The notes: generated by a model from the sequence alone, not told the origin. A DNA stretch of 64,000 bases from Mixta sp. Marseille-Q2659 (GCF_940807255.1 NZ_CALNWY010000015.1:40493-104492), one strand, 5' to 3'. Positions 1 to 11,035 are shown, numbered from the stretch's first letter. Numbers and translations are program-made.

Positions 1-247
1 CGGGTTTGCTGCCGACTTCAAAACGCAGCTGCGGCGCTTCGGTGCCGCAAAAGTCATTAAGCAGGGCATTGATATTATTGAGATATTTATCTCTTACCCA
101 GTCGAGTACGAACCGATTCGGGGCATATAAGGCCAGCGTATTGTCGTTCAGTTCAGCCTGTAGCGGACGGATCCACATGCTGAATTCAGTGGCAGGTAGC
201 TCATCCTGCAAACGGGCAAGACACTGTTGCCAAAGCGAAAGTGACAC
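1..247 (-). CDS. dnaA: Chromosomal replication initiator DnaA, N-terminal part (runs off the window)
   Basis: Read on the minus strand from a GTG start, the 82 visible codons begin [18 protein letters not shown] and continue with a sequence almost identical to domain I of E. coli DnaA (self-assembly and DnaB/DiaA contact), including the WIRPLQAEL and [17 protein letters not shown] stretches. DnaA is the AAA+ ATPase that binds DnaA boxes and melts oriC. Only the N-terminus is here; the ATPase and DNA-binding domains lie beyond base 1. It is divergent from rpmH, as in enterobacteria, and a perfect DnaA box in the shared upstream region fits autoregulation. The start was chosen by alignment to the known N-terminus. 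Identification is secure; the gene is partial because of the window edge, not damage. Confidence 0.97.
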   Translation of the reverse strand, partial: MSLSLWQQCLARLQDELPATEFSMWIRPLQAELNDNTLALYAPNRFVLDWVRDKYLNNINALLNDFCGTEAPQLRFEVGSKP

Positions 248-452
248 GGCGGACTCCACTCGAACAAAATCGATAAGAAAATAGGCGCTGAAACAGATCA
301 ATCATCATTGTTGACGCATGCCAGTGACAGACATACGAACCGCTATCCACGGTTGCTCCGATCCCGATCGCAGAGAGGATCGTTAGCGGAAGGGCGGATC
401 ATAGCGTAAAGCGAGACAGAGATCTTCACTTTCTACACAGTTTTGATCCATT

Positions 453-461
453 TTATCCACA
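453..461 (+). promoter_or_regulatory. DnaA box in the dnaA upstream region
   Basis: TTATCCACA, a perfect match to the high-affinity DnaA box, lies about 205 bases upstream of the dnaA start. In E. coli a box at the equivalent place mediates DnaA autoregulation. A weaker neighbour, TTCTACACA at 431-439, may be a secondary site. Confidence 0.8.
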
Positions 462-600
462 GGCATTGAACGAGGCTAAGTTTACTTCAGGCTGGATGAA
501 AGGCATTCAGGATCCGGCGTATTGATGCAAATTTCCAGCGGCCGTCACGTTATTATCGCAACGTCACTGCAAACGATCGGCAGAAGATCCAGAGCGATCC

Positions 601-628
601 TTGCGCTTTATTATGGACACCGTATAAT
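601..628 (+). promoter_or_regulatory. Upstream candidate promoter for rpmH-rnpA
   Basis: TTGCGC (601-606), a 16-base spacer and a perfect TATAAT (623-628) face rpmH. The -10 is ideal and the -35 moderate. E. coli also has more than one promoter for rpmH. Confidence 0.5.
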
Positions 629-717
629 TCCCGTCCCGGCGTGATGCGCCTTGTCGATTTCGACAGGATTTGCAGGTCGATTCGGGCAGCCAGGCGCGCG
701 CAAATAAGCGAAGTAAA

Positions 718-746
718 TTGACTCCGGACTGTACAATTATTACAAT
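718..746 (+). promoter_or_regulatory. Main candidate promoter for rpmH-rnpA
   Basis: TTGACT (718-723), exactly 17 bases, then TACAAT (741-746): a near-consensus sigma-70 promoter about 98 bases ahead of rpmH. Confidence 0.75.
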
Positions 747-832
747 CCCGCCTCTTTATTAAAGATACACTGAGGCGTCGGTCGTTTTACGGAACCGGGT
801 ACGCGTCACCACGTGAAATTTTTCAAGTTTAG

Positions 833-985
<153 letters not shown>

Positions 986-1001
986 TAAAGCTAACCCATA
1001 A

Positions 1002-1359
1002 GTGGTTAAGCTCGCATTTCCCAGGGAGTTACGTTTGCTAACTCCCACTCATTTCACTTTCGTCTTCCAGCAGCCACAACGGGCTGGCACGCCGCAAATT
1101 ACCATACTCGGCCGCCTTAATTCGCTGGGGCATCCCCGTATCGGTCTTACCGTCGCGAAAAAATGTTAAGCGTGCGCATGAGCGTAACCGGATCAAGCGA
1201 TTGACCCGCGAAAGCTTTCGCCTGCGCCAACACGAACTCCCCGCAATGGATTTTGTGGTCGTGGCAAAGAAAGGGGTTGCTGACCTCGATAACCGTGCGC
1301 TGATGGAAGCGTTGGAGAAATTATGGCGTCGTCACTGTCGCCTGGCGCGCGGCTCCTGA
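1002..1359 (+). pseudogene. rnpA: Ribonuclease P protein component, frameshifted in this sequence
   Basis: From GTG at 1002 the frame reads [20 protein letters not shown] and on to GLTVAKK, typical of RnpA, the basic protein subunit of RNase P that helps the RNA trim tRNA 5' leaders. After a run of six A residues (1158-1163) the frame meets TAA at 1167-1169. The remaining conserved sequence ([19 protein letters not shown] to [12 protein letters not shown]) continues in another frame to the TGA at 1359. The whole span is 358 bases; the intact 119-residue family member needs 360. Eight A residues would restore it exactly, so two bases are missing from the run. As rnpA is essential in relatives, a homopolymer error in the assembly is the likeliest explanation; a real mutation or programmed slippage is possible. 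The 3' end overlaps yidD as usual. Confidence 0.9.
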
Positions 1360-1580
1360 TTGCGCTGATCCGCGTTTATCAACGCGTCATTAGCCCTCTT
1401 CTGGGTCCCCACTGCCGTTTTAACCCTACCTGCTCACACTACGGAGTTGTGGCATTGCGCAGGTTTGGGATGGTAAAAGGCAGTTGGTTGACGGTTAAAC
1501 GCGTATTAAAATGCCACCCTTTAAACCCGGGTGGTGACGATCCGGTGCCGCCAAAAACCGACGATAACAGAGAACTTTAA
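1323..1580 (+). CDS. yidD: Membrane protein insertion efficiency factor YidD
   Basis: An 85-residue protein with the YidD core: an amphipathic N-terminus ([23 protein letters not shown]) followed by the cysteine motif NPTCSHY and the C-terminal [13 protein letters not shown] motif. YidD is a small inner-membrane-associated protein that aids insertion of proteins by YidC. The ATG lies inside the rnpA 3' end, so the genes overlap by 37 bases, the arrangement known in E. coli. yidC starts two bases after its stop, suggesting translational coupling. Length and motifs match the family. Confidence 0.95.
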   Translation: MASSLSPGARLLIALIRVYQRVISPLLGPHCRFNPTCSHYGVVALRRFGMVKGSWLTVKRVLKCHPLNPGGDDPVPPKTDDNREL

Positions 1581-1582
1581 CG

Positions 1583-3226
1583 ATGGATTCGCAACGCAAT
1601 CTTTTTCTCATCGCTTTTCTGTTCGTGTCTTTCATGATCTGGCAAGCCTGGCAAACGGACCACGCTCCGCAGCCGCAGCAAACTCAGACCACGCAAAACA
1701 CGACAGTAGCTGGTGATGCCGCTAATCAGGGTGTGCCTGCCAGCGGTCAGGGCAAAACCATCACCGTTAAGACTGATGTCCTGTCTTTGAACATCAATAC
1801 CCGCGGTGGCGATGTGGAACAGGCGCAGCTGCTGACTTACCCGGACAAACTGGGTTCTTCTCAGCCTTTCCAACTGCTGGAAACGACACCAGCCTTTGTG
1901 TATCAGGCACAGAGCGGTCTGACTGGCCGAAACGGGCCGGATAATCCGAATAACGGCGCACGTCCGCTGTATACCACTACCCAGGATAGCTTCCAGCTGG
2001 CCGATGGTCAGAGCGAACTGCGTATCCCGATGACCTTTACCGCAGAAAACGGCGCGATCTATACCAAGACCTTTGTGCTGAAGCGCGGCGAATATGCCAT
2101 CAACGTTGAATATCAGGTTAACAACACCACCCAGCAGCCGCTGGAAGTGGCGATGTTCGGCCAGCTGAAGCAGACCATCGATCTGCCGAAGCATCGTGAT
2201 ACCGGCAGCAATAACTTTGCTCTGCATACTTTCCGTGGCGCGGCGTACTCCACCAGCGACACCAAGTATGAAAAGTATAAGTTTGACACCATTGCCGATA
2301 ACGAAAACCTGAGTACCACCACCACTAACGGTTGGGTTGCCATGCTCCAGCAATACTTTGCTACCGCATGGGTGCCGCGTACCGAAGGGACTAATACGCT
2401 GTATACCACTAATCTGGGCAACGGCCTGGCGGCGGTAGGCTATAAGTCCGCACCGGTAGCCGTGGCGCCAGGCAGCCAGCAAACGCTGGCTGCGACGCTG
2501 TGGGTCGGCCCGGAAATTCAGGATAAGATGGCGGCCATCGCTCCGCACCTGGATCTGACCGTTGATTACGGCTGGCTGTGGTTCATCTCTCAGCCGCTGT
2601 TTAAGCTGCTGAAATTCCTGCACAGCTTTATCGGTAACTGGGGCTTCTCCATTATCGTTATCACCTTTATCGTGCGCGGCATCATGTACCCGCTGACCAA
2701 AGCGCAGTACACCTCAATGGCGAAGATGCGCATGCTGCAACCGAAAATCCAGGCCATGCGTGAGCGCCTGGGTGACGATAAGCAGCGCATGAGCCAGGAA
2801 ATGATGGCGCTGTATAAATCAGAGAAAGTAAACCCGCTGGGCGGCTGTCTGCCTCTGATTATTCAGATGCCGATCTTCCTTGCGCTTTACTACATGCTGA
2901 TGGGCTCGGTAGAGCTGCGCCATGCGCCGTTCGCACTGTGGATCCACGATCTCTCTGCGCAGGACCCGTACTACATCCTGCCGATCCTGATGGGCGTAAC
3001 GATGTTCTTTATTCAGAAGATGTCGCCGACCACCGTCACCGATCCGATGCAGCAGAAGATCATGACCTTTATGCCGGTTATCTTTACGGTGTTCTTCCTG
3101 TGGTTCCCGTCAGGTCTGGTGCTGTACTACATCGTCAGCAACCTGGTGACCATTCTCCAGCAGCAGCTGATTTATCGTGGCCTGGAAAAACGCGGACTGC
3201 ACAGCCGCGACAAGAAGAAAGCGTAA
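1583..3226 (+). CDS. yidC: Membrane protein insertase YidC
   Basis: A 547-residue protein, one residue shorter than E. coli YidC. It starts [20 protein letters not shown] (first membrane segment), has a large periplasmic beta-sandwich domain (about residues 25-340), then the conserved core with five membrane segments from about residue 345, including [16 protein letters not shown], the charged cytoplasmic hairpin and the [14 protein letters not shown] segment. The C-terminus is basic. YidC inserts and folds inner-membrane proteins alone or with SecYEG, among them ATP synthase subunit c, whose gene is also in this window. It follows yidD closely and ends before a strong terminator. Confidence 0.98.
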   Translation: MDSQRNLFLIAFLFVSFMIWQAWQTDHAPQPQQTQTTQNTTVAGDAANQGVPASGQGKTITVKTDVLSLNINTRGGDVEQAQLLTYPDKLGSSQPFQLLETTPAFVYQAQSGLTGRNGPDNPNNGARPLYTTTQDSFQLADGQSELRIPMTFTAENGAIYTKTFVLKRGEYAINVEYQVNNTTQQPLEVAMFGQLKQTIDLPKHRDTGSNNFALHTFRGAAYSTSDTKYEKYKFDTIADNENLSTTTTNGWVAMLQQYFATAWVPRTEGTNTLYTTNLGNGLAAVGYKSAPVAVAPGSQQTLAATLWVGPEIQDKMAAIAPHLDLTVDYGWLWFISQPLFKLLKFLHSFIGNWGFSIIVITFIVRGIMYPLTKAQYTSMAKMRMLQPKIQAMRERLGDDKQRMSQEMMALYKSEKVNPLGGCLPLIIQMPIFLALYYMLMGSVELRHAPFALWIHDLSAQDPYYILPILMGVTMFFIQKMSPTTVTDPMQQKIMTFMPVIFTVFFLWFPSGLVLYYIVSNLVTILQQQLIYRGLEKRGLHSRDKKKA

Positions 3227-3260
3227 CGGCCTGAGTTTATTCAATTTCAGGCAGAACCTA

Positions 3261-3290
3261 ACAGGGGCGGAATTTACCGCCCCTGTTTAT
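3261..3290 (+). terminator. Rho-independent terminator after yidC
   Basis: A perfect 10-base stem, ACAGGGGCGG (3261-3270) with CCGCCCCTGT (3277-3286), loop AATTTA, followed by TTATTT. It separates the rpmH-yidC block from mnmE. Confidence 0.85.
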
Positions 3291-3416
3291 TTGTTGTCTT
3301 CCGGTCATCATAATTGATGCGACGATCGAATAAACTCAACGTGGGAAGTGAAGGCACCTTTTAACTGAGGCGGTCAACCGACCTCCTTCTTTGATTACCG
3401 TACTGAGAGAGTTTCC

Positions 3417-4781
3417 ATGAGCCACAGCGATACTATTGTCGCCCAGGCCACACCGCCAGGACGCGGCGGCGTGGGCATTCTGCGTATTTCCGGCAGCAAC
3501 GCGGCGGAGGTTGCCCGGCAGCTGCTGGGTAAGTTGCCGAAACCGCGTTACGCTGATTATTTGCCGTTTAAAGCCGCGGACGGCAGCACGCTTGACCAGG
3601 GTATCGCCCTCTGGTTTCCTGGCCCGAATTCTTTTACCGGCGAAGACGTCCTCGAATTACAGGGACACGGCGGCCCGGTTATCCTCGATTTATTGCTGAA
3701 GCGTATTGCCGCCTTGCCGGGCGTGCGTATCGCCAAACCGGGCGAGTTTTCCGAGCGCGCGTTTCTTAACGATAAGCTCGATCTGGCACAGGCTGAGGCG
3801 ATTGCCGATCTGATTGACGCCAGTTCTGAACAGGCAGCGCGATCGGCGCTGAATTCGTTGCAGGGCGCTTTTTCCACGCGCGTTAATCATCTTGTGGAAG
3901 CACTTACTCACCTGCGAATCTACGTGGAAGCAGCAATAGACTTTCCAGATGAAGAGATCGACTTTCTTTCTGATGGAAAAATCGAAGCGCAACTGAACGC
4001 CGTAATGCAGGATTTGAACGCCGTTCGCGCTGAGGCGCGTCAGGGCAGCCTGCTCCGTGAAGGGATGAAGGTGGTGATTGCCGGTCGTCCTAACGCCGGT
4101 AAATCGAGCCTGTTAAACGCGCTGGCCGGACGCGAAGCGGCCATTGTTACGGATATTGCCGGAACGACCCGCGATGTCTTGCGCGAGCATATCCATATTG
4201 ATGGCATGCCGCTGCACATTATTGATACCGCTGGCTTACGCGACGCCAGTGATGAAGTTGAGCGCATCGGTATCGAGCGCGCCTGGCAGGAGATTGAGCA
4301 GGCCGACCGCGTTCTGTTTATGGTAGACGGCACCACGACCGATGCCACAGAGCCTGCGGCTATCTGGCCAGATTTTATCGCCCGTTTGCCTGCTTCTCTG
4401 CCGATTACGGTGGTACGTAATAAAGCTGACGTTACTGGCGAAACATTAGGCCTGGAAGAAGTGAATGGTCACTTACTTATTCGGTTGTCTGCCCGTACTG
4501 GTGAAGGTATAGATGTATTGCGCGATCACCTTAAGCAGAGCATGGGTTTCAATGACAATATGGAAGGTGGATTCCTGGCGCGTCGCCGTCATTTGCAGGC
4601 CCTTGAGTTAGCGGACACTCACTTACAACAGGGCAAAGAGCAGCTGTTAGGTGCCTGGGCAGGAGAATTATTGGCTGAGGAGTTGCGCCTGGCGCAGCAG
4701 GCGCTAAGCGAGATCACCGGCGAGTTTACGTCTGACGATCTGCTGGGACGTATTTTCTCCAGTTTCTGTATTGGCAAATAA
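3417..4781 (+). CDS. mnmE: tRNA uridine-5-carboxymethylaminomethyl modification GTPase MnmE
   Basis: A 454-residue protein, the same length as E. coli MnmE (TrmE). The N-terminal folate-binding domain begins [19 protein letters not shown]. The GTPase domain, inserted in a helical domain, carries the P-loop GRPNAGKSS near residue 226, the switch region DIAGTTRD and the G3 DTAGLR; NKAD is the G4 motif. It ends FCIGK, with the catalytic-site cysteine of the family. With MnmG, also encoded here, it modifies the wobble uridine of several tRNAs. The gene has its own leader and a terminator-like hairpin after it. Confidence 0.98.
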   Translation: MSHSDTIVAQATPPGRGGVGILRISGSNAAEVARQLLGKLPKPRYADYLPFKAADGSTLDQGIALWFPGPNSFTGEDVLELQGHGGPVILDLLLKRIAALPGVRIAKPGEFSERAFLNDKLDLAQAEAIADLIDASSEQAARSALNSLQGAFSTRVNHLVEALTHLRIYVEAAIDFPDEEIDFLSDGKIEAQLNAVMQDLNAVRAEARQGSLLREGMKVVIAGRPNAGKSSLLNALAGREAAIVTDIAGTTRDVLREHIHIDGMPLHIIDTAGLRDASDEVERIGIERAWQEIEQADRVLFMVDGTTTDATEPAAIWPDFIARLPASLPITVVRNKADVTGETLGLEEVNGHLLIRLSARTGEGIDVLRDHLKQSMGFNDNMEGGFLARRRHLQALELADTHLQQGKEQLLGAWAGELLAEELRLAQQALSEITGEFTSDDLLGRIFSSFCIGK

Positions 4782-4830
4782 GTGGGCCTCAGCTTTGTCT
4801 GGCTCAACCTTTCGCTTTTTTTGACCAAAA

Positions 4831-4864
4831 AAGGGGCCGGGCAATATGGCTTGCCCGGCCCCTT
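4831..4864. terminator. Strong hairpin downstream of mnmE
   Basis: A 14-base perfect stem, 4831-4844 with 4851-4864 and loop TATGGC, very GC-rich. Its better T-run is on the minus strand (A/T-rich stretch just before 4831), so it can stop transcripts from the right as well as mnmE messages. It marks the end of the conserved block before the scar. Confidence 0.75.
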
Positions 4865-4881
4865 CTGGCTCATCAACCTTA

Positions 4882-4989
4882 TCAGAAAGTATATTTTGCC
4901 CCCAGCATAAGGCTGGCATCCTGATAATGATAACGGCCACGTTGTAAAGCAACGCTACCATGCAGATGGAAATGAATCGCCACGGGTTT
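4882..4989 (-). pseudogene. Remnant of an outer-membrane beta-barrel protein gene (C-terminal end only)
   Basis: On the minus strand an open stretch of 35 codons ends GSVALQRGRYHYQDASLMLG and then AKYTF before TGA. Alternating polar/non-polar residues and a terminal phenylalanine are the hallmark of the last strand of an outer-membrane barrel, which the BAM complex recognises. There is no start; an in-frame stop lies shortly upstream and the cut IS gene begins about 50 bases away. I infer that an outer-membrane protein gene was deleted, leaving this 3' tail and the hairpin at 4831-4864 as its terminator. The specific family is not recognisable. Confidence 0.55.
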
Positions 4990-5035
4990 AACAGACACCT
5001 CAGAGTCATTTAAGATGGCTTAAAGAGAGATGCCC

Positions 5036-5227
5036 ATGAGCGGTAAGCGTTATCCCGAAGAGTTTAAAACTGAAGCAGTCAAACAGGTTGTTGATCGCGG
5101 TTATTCTGTTGCCAGCGTTGCAACACGTCTTGATATCACCACCCACAGCCTTTACGCCTGGATAAAGAAGTACGGTCCGGATTCTTCCATTAATAAAGAA
5201 CAGTCAGATGCCACCGACAGAATATGA
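5036..5227 (+). pseudogene. Truncated IS3-family transposase OrfA
   Basis: The 63-residue frame starts MSGKRYPEEFKTEAVKQVVD and continues with a helix-turn-helix of the Tnp_1 type (SVASVATRLDITTHSLYAWI), characteristic of OrfA of IS3-type elements (ISEhe3/ISSen4-like by recollection). The normal protein is about 100 residues with a leucine-zipper C-terminus; here similarity stops after about residue 58 and a stop follows. No OrfB and no clear terminal inverted repeats are visible. It is a dead IS fragment at the breakpoint between mnmE and yieE, where E. coli carries tna, mdtL and yidZ. ATG 5036 is preferred over 5030 because family members start MSGKR. Confidence 0.8.
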
Positions 5228-5621
5228 AAACCAGTATTATCAACGGCTCGGAAGTGTCTGGATTATCCGTGGCGATTCAAGCCTTATTTTAATAATGCGC
5301 AAACTTCACAGAAAAATATAATCCGCTCTTTACTACATCTCCTGTGCCCACGCTAAAAGGCGCCATGCCATTAGATCTGGCATCGCCAGCATATTGTTAC
5401 TGGCGCCCACCGGCAAATCTGCGCCTGAGCAGGGCATCAGCACACTGTATACGTTCCTGTATTCCCTTACAGATGCAGCTGTTGACGGCGCATTTTTTAC
5501 TACAGTTACCTTTTAAACCTATTCCGAAAAGCGCCGCGCCTGGGTAAAGCCGGATGCAAACACATCAGAAAATTCTTACAATGTAAGTGATGATTATCCG
5601 ACCATTTTCACGGAGCGACAG
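5228..5621. other. Non-coding scar between IS fragment and yieE
   Basis: No gene is recognised in these 394 bases. Short open stretches (for example from about 5344) have no ribosome-binding site or family resemblance. The segment probably holds decayed sequence from the rearrangement plus the yieE promoter. Confidence 0.4.
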
Positions 5622-6362
5622 ATGGCAAGTCATTTTGTACGCTGGACGCTTGCCCAATATCGGGTGGACGTACAGCGTATTCCGGCACATATCGTGGAAA
5701 AATCCCGATCTCTCAACGAAAAACAACGTAGCCGTTATCTGGCCTCGCGGATGTTGCTGGCTGAGTTAATGCTGCGGATTTATGGCATGCCCCAACTGCC
5801 CGCATTAACCACCAGCAGCAGCGGCCGCCCCAGCTTTATCGATCCCGAACTGCCTGATTTCAGCATCGCCTATGCAGGAAATGTCATTGGCGTTCTGCTG
5901 GCTGAAGAACAGAGTCGCGCCGGACTGGATATGGAAATCGTCCGCGCCCACAGCCGCCAAACGCTGGAACATCAGCTTCAGTATCTCTCCTCCGGGGAAA
6001 AAGCGTGGATTAATGCGCAGCAGGATCCTTTAGAAGCGATTACGCAAATCTGGACGCTGCGTCAAAGCATTCTGAAGCTGACCGGAGAGAACAACGAAAG
6101 CGAAGATGCCCTGCGCTTGCATCTCGCCTCAGGTCGTTTGCGCTCGCAGGCTTTTCCAGATGTGCAGGCTGTCTGTGACGTAGAGCCTTTACTTATCTGG
6201 TCCTGTGCCTTATCGCCAGCAACCAGCCGCTTACGCCTGTGGGAAATTGATGGTCAGCAGAACTGGAACGCCCTGCGTGATATTGAAATGACGAAAGCCA
6301 ATATGGGGCCGAAAACGCTAAGACTGACCAGCATACCGGCAGAAAGGCAGCTGCAGTATTAA
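5622..6362 (+). CDS. yieE: YieE-type 4'-phosphopantetheinyl transferase-superfamily protein
   Basis: A 246-residue protein resembling E. coli YieE throughout (SRYLASRMLLAELMLRIYG, FSIAYAGN, GLDMEI, WTLRQSILKLTG). The order yieE-adeP-yieH also matches E. coli, apart from yieF being absent. The superfamily moves phosphopantetheine from CoA to carrier proteins. The metal motif GLDMEI is kept (GxDxE), but the second acidic position, normally in WxxKEAxxK, is glutamine and its lysine is arginine, and the usual NLSHS motif reads SIAYA. These changes are shared with E. coli YieE as I recall it, so activity is doubtful or altered across the subfamily. The start at 5622 follows an ACGGAG ribosome-binding site. 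No carrier-protein partner is next to it. Confidence 0.85.
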   Translation: MASHFVRWTLAQYRVDVQRIPAHIVEKSRSLNEKQRSRYLASRMLLAELMLRIYGMPQLPALTTSSSGRPSFIDPELPDFSIAYAGNVIGVLLAEEQSRAGLDMEIVRAHSRQTLEHQLQYLSSGEKAWINAQQDPLEAITQIWTLRQSILKLTGENNESEDALRLHLASGRLRSQAFPDVQAVCDVEPLLIWSCALSPATSRLRLWEIDGQQNWNALRDIEMTKANMGPKTLRLTSIPAERQLQY

Positions 6363-6381
6363 ACTGCAGCGCCTTTTCTTT

Positions 6382-7695
6382 TTAATGAGAATCGATAAAC
6401 GCGATTTTCAACACGAATAACAGCGCTACAACCACAACACAGGGGCTGATTTCACGCCAGCGTCCCGTTCCGGCCTTCATCACGCAGTAAGCGATAAAGC
6501 CCAGTGCGATGCCTTCCGTGATCGAGAAACTGAACGGCATCATGGCGGCCGTCACAAAAGCGGGCACCGCTTCGGTAAGATCTTCCCATTTCACGCGCGC
6601 CAGGCTTGAGGTCATCAGCACGCCAACATAAATCAATGCGCCCGCGGCGGCATATCCCGGCACCATCGACGCCAGCGGCGATAAAAACATCACCAGCAGG
6701 AATAAAATACCGGTAACCACGGCCATCAGTCCGGTTCGTCCGCCAACGGAAACGCCTGACGAACTTTCAATGTAGGCCGTTACGGAAGAGGTGCCGATAG
6801 CGGCGCCGGCAACGGAGCTGACGCTATCCACCAGCAGCGCCTGCTTCATGCGGGGAAACTTGCCATCTTTATCCGCCAGGCCTGCCTTATCGGTCACGCC
6901 GATCAGCGTACCAGAAGAGTCAAACAGGTTAACCAGCATAAACGAGAAAATCACGCCAGCCATATTAAGGGTAAACGCGCCGCTCAGATCGACCTGACCA
7001 AGAACAGAATTAATGGCAGGCGGAGCGGAAAAGACGCCGTTATATTTCACATCGCCCAGCAGCAGGCCCGCCAGCGTGGTAACCACAATCGAAATCAGCA
7101 CGGCAGCATGGATATTGCGTGAAGCCAGCACGGCGATAATAAAGAAGCCCAGCGCACCCAGCAGAACGCTATGCGATGATAAATCGCCGACTGTTACCAG
7201 CGTCGCCTCATTCGGCACGATAATTCCGGCATTTTTCAGCCCCATCATGGCGATAAACAGGCCGATACCCGCGGTAATACCGGTACGCAGGGAAAGCGGA
7301 ATATTGGCGATCATCCAGTAGCGCACGCGGAACAGCGTCAACAGCAGCAGACCTGTCGCGCCCCAGAAAATCGCGCCCATACCGACCTGCCACGAATAGC
7401 CCATTGCGCCGACAACAACAAAGGCGAAAAAGGCATTCAGTCCCATCGCAGGCGCCAGCGCCACCGGCAGGTTAGCCACAATGCCCATCAGGATGCTGCC
7501 TAAAGCGGCAATCAGACAGGTAGTAACGAATACCGCCTGCGTATCCATGCCTGCGGCACCGAGAATTTGTGGGTTTACAAAAACGATATAAACCATCGTT
7601 AGAAAAGTAGTAAAACCGGCAATCACTTCGGTTCGCACCGTGGTGCCATGCTCCTGAAGCCGGAACAGGCGCTGTAATAAGCCTTGTTTAGTCAT
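6382..7695 (-). CDS. adeP: Adenine permease
   Basis: A 437-residue, very hydrophobic protein with 12-14 predicted membrane segments, of the AzgA-like nucleobase/ascorbate transporter branch. It starts with TTVRTEVIAGFTTFLTMVY, has AMGLNAFF in the first half and SSSVTAYIESSSGVSVGGRT after the middle, family-typical signatures. It imports adenine by proton symport. Its place next to yieH is that of E. coli adeP (yieG, purP). A PurR-like palindrome lies in the divergent gap. The start gives a normal N-terminus and length. Confidence 0.93.
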   Translation of the reverse strand: MTKQGLLQRLFRLQEHGTTVRTEVIAGFTTFLTMVYIVFVNPQILGAAGMDTQAVFVTTCLIAALGSILMGIVANLPVALAPAMGLNAFFAFVVVGAMGYSWQVGMGAIFWGATGLLLLTLFRVRYWMIANIPLSLRTGITAGIGLFIAMMGLKNAGIIVPNEATLVTVGDLSSHSVLLGALGFFIIAVLASRNIHAAVLISIVVTTLAGLLLGDVKYNGVFSAPPAINSVLGQVDLSGAFTLNMAGVIFSFMLVNLFDSSGTLIGVTDKAGLADKDGKFPRMKQALLVDSVSSVAGAAIGTSSVTAYIESSSGVSVGGRTGLMAVVTGILFLLVMFLSPLASMVPGYAAAGALIYVGVLMTSSLARVKWEDLTEAVPAFVTAAMMPFSFSITEGIALGFIAYCVMKAGTGRWREISPCVVVVALLFVLKIAFIDSH

Positions 7696-7766
7696 TTGTT
7701 ACATCCGAACGGGAAAAGAGGTCGCCGCGTATGCTAGCGATTTTGGCGCAACAGTACACTGATTTT

Positions 7767-7782
7767 TCGCAAACGGTTGCGG
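7767..7782. promoter_or_regulatory. Candidate PurR operator in the adeP-yieH gap
   Basis: TCGCAAACGGTTGCGG matches the PurR consensus ANGCAANCGNTTNCNT at its informative core, with mismatches only at the outermost positions. In E. coli the adjacent adenine permease belongs to the purine regulon. Binding here is inferred. Confidence 0.6.
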
Positions 7783-7867
7783 TTTGCAAAAATTCAGCGG
7801 CTGCAGGTCGTAATCTCAGCTCAGTCAGTTAAAGTGTGGCTAATAGCCCCTTTAAGGATGATGCAAA

Positions 7868-8530
7868 ATGACCATTGAATGTCTGTTTTTTGACTGCGAC
7901 GGCACGCTGGTGGATAGTGAGCGGCTTTGCACGCAGGCTTATGTCGATACCTTCGCCCGCTACGGCGCAACGCTTTCTCTGCAGGAAACCTTTGAAAAAT
8001 ATAAGGGCGTTAAGCTGTACGATATTATCGCCGACGTGAGCCGCCAGCAGCCGCTGTCTGCGCCGCCGGAAGAGATAGAACGGGAATATCGTCAGCAGGT
8101 TGCGCGCCTGTTTGATGCGCATCTTCAGCCAATTCCCGGCGCCAAAGCGCTGCTGGAGCAGGTTTGCGTCCCGATGTGCGTGGTATCTAACGGCACGGTG
8201 CCGAAAATGCAGCATTCGCTTGGCCTGACGGAGATGCTCTCCTTTTTTAATGACCGGTTGTACAGCGGCTACGATATTGGTCACTGGAAGCCGGAGCCGC
8301 AGCTGATGTTCCATGCGGCAGAGCAGATGCAGGTGCCGATCGATCGCTGCATTTTGATCGATGACTCCGAAGCGGGCGCTTATGCCGGCATCGCGGCGGG
8401 TATACCGGTGTTTTACTACTGTGCCGATGCCCATAATCGTCCGATCGATCATCCGCTGGTTACCGCTTTCGACGATCTGGCGCAGCTGCCTGACTTATGG
8501 CGTGCGCGCGGCTGGACGGTGACGCGCTGA
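7868..8530 (+). CDS. yieH: 6-phosphogluconate phosphatase, HAD family
   Basis: A 220-residue HAD-superfamily subfamily IA phosphatase. Motif I is FFDCDGTLVDSE near the N-terminus (the nucleophile is the first Asp), motif II VVSNGT, then the lysine in HWKPEP and motif IV LIDDSEAG. A four-helix cap follows motif I. E. coli YieH acts on 6-phosphogluconate and some nucleotides. It is divergent from adeP and convergent with phoU, as in E. coli, with a shared hairpin between the convergent genes. Confidence 0.93.
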   Translation: MTIECLFFDCDGTLVDSERLCTQAYVDTFARYGATLSLQETFEKYKGVKLYDIIADVSRQQPLSAPPEEIEREYRQQVARLFDAHLQPIPGAKALLEQVCVPMCVVSNGTVPKMQHSLGLTEMLSFFNDRLYSGYDIGHWKPEPQLMFHAAEQMQVPIDRCILIDDSEAGAYAGIAAGIPVFYYCADAHNRPIDHPLVTAFDDLAQLPDLWRARGWTVTR

Positions 8531-8555
8531 TGGCGTGACAAGGCAGGAAAGAGAA

Positions 8556-8573
8556 CCGCGCCCTTCGGCGCGG
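8556..8573. terminator. Bidirectional hairpin between yieH and phoU
   Basis: CCGCGCC (8556-8562) pairs with GGCGCGG (8567-8573) around a CTTC loop. T-rich sequence on the minus-strand side suits the end of the pst-phoU message; on the plus side it would end yieH. Confidence 0.65.
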
Positions 8574-8586
8574 TAAGAAAAGAGCA

Positions 8587-9321
8587 TCAGGCAGGGTTGC
8601 TGTCGCTATCGCTGCCAGCCAGCAGTTTATCAAGGCGGTCGCCGCCCACATGGCGGAAATCCTGCCCCTTCACGAAATAAAAGATAATTTCGCAGATATT
8701 TTGACAGCGGTCGCCGATGCGCTCGATAGCGCGCGCGCAGAACAGCGCGGTCAGCACGCTGGGGATCGTGCGCGGATCTTCCATCATGTAGGTCATCAGC
8801 TGGCGCACAATGCCTTCATACTCCTGATCGACCTTTTTATCTTCACGATAGATTTCAATCGCCGCGCTTAAATCCATACGCGCAAACGCATCCAGCACAT
8901 CATGCAGCATCTGAATGGTGTGATGTCCCAGTGACTCCAGGCTTACCAGCAATGGCTGATGCTGCTGGCTAAACTTCTCCAGCGCCGTGCGGCTGATTTT
9001 TTCCGCCACGTCGCCGATACGCTCCAGCTCAGAAATGGTTTTGATAATCGCCATCACCAGACGCAGATCGCTGGCGGTCGGCTGCCGCTTGGCAATAATG
9101 CGCACGCAGGCTTCATCAATTTCCACCTCCATCATGTTAACCTTCTGGTCACCATCAATAACCTGCTTCGCCAGCTCTGCATCCTGATTATGCATGGCGG
9201 TAATCGCATCGGTCAGCTGCTGCTCCACCATACCGCCCATAATCATCACCTGGGTGCGGATATGCTCAAGCTCAGCGTTAAACTGGCCGGAGATATGTTT
9301 GTTCAGATTCAAGTTGTCCAT
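8587..9321 (-). CDS. phoU: Phosphate-signalling regulator PhoU
   Basis: A 244-residue, all-helical protein with two PhoU repeats, each with the metal-cluster motif (ExxxDxxxD-like; for example [11 protein letters not shown] and [11 protein letters not shown]). It starts [22 protein letters not shown], as in E. coli (241 residues). PhoU sits between the Pst transporter and the sensor PhoR, keeping the Pho regulon off when phosphate is ample. It is the last gene of the pstSCAB-phoU operon, 12 bases after pstB, and ends just before a convergent hairpin. Confidence 0.97.
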   Translation of the reverse strand: MDNLNLNKHISGQFNAELEHIRTQVMIMGGMVEQQLTDAITAMHNQDAELAKQVIDGDQKVNMMEVEIDEACVRIIAKRQPTASDLRLVMAIIKTISELERIGDVAEKISRTALEKFSQQHQPLLVSLESLGHHTIQMLHDVLDAFARMDLSAAIEIYREDKKVDQEYEGIVRQLMTYMMEDPRTIPSVLTALFCARAIERIGDRCQNICEIIFYFVKGQDFRHVGGDRLDKLLAGSDSDSNPA

Positions 9322-9333
9322 ACAGCGCTCCCG

Positions 9334-11031
<1,698 letters not shown>

Positions 11032-11035
<4 letters not shown>

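Noticed and set aside
1577..2623. 348-codon minus-strand frame opposite yidC
   Set aside because: Fully inside yidC on the other strand; no recognisable domain.
5344..5547. 67-codon frame before yieE
   Set aside because: GTG start without ribosome-binding site, no family resemblance, in a scar region.
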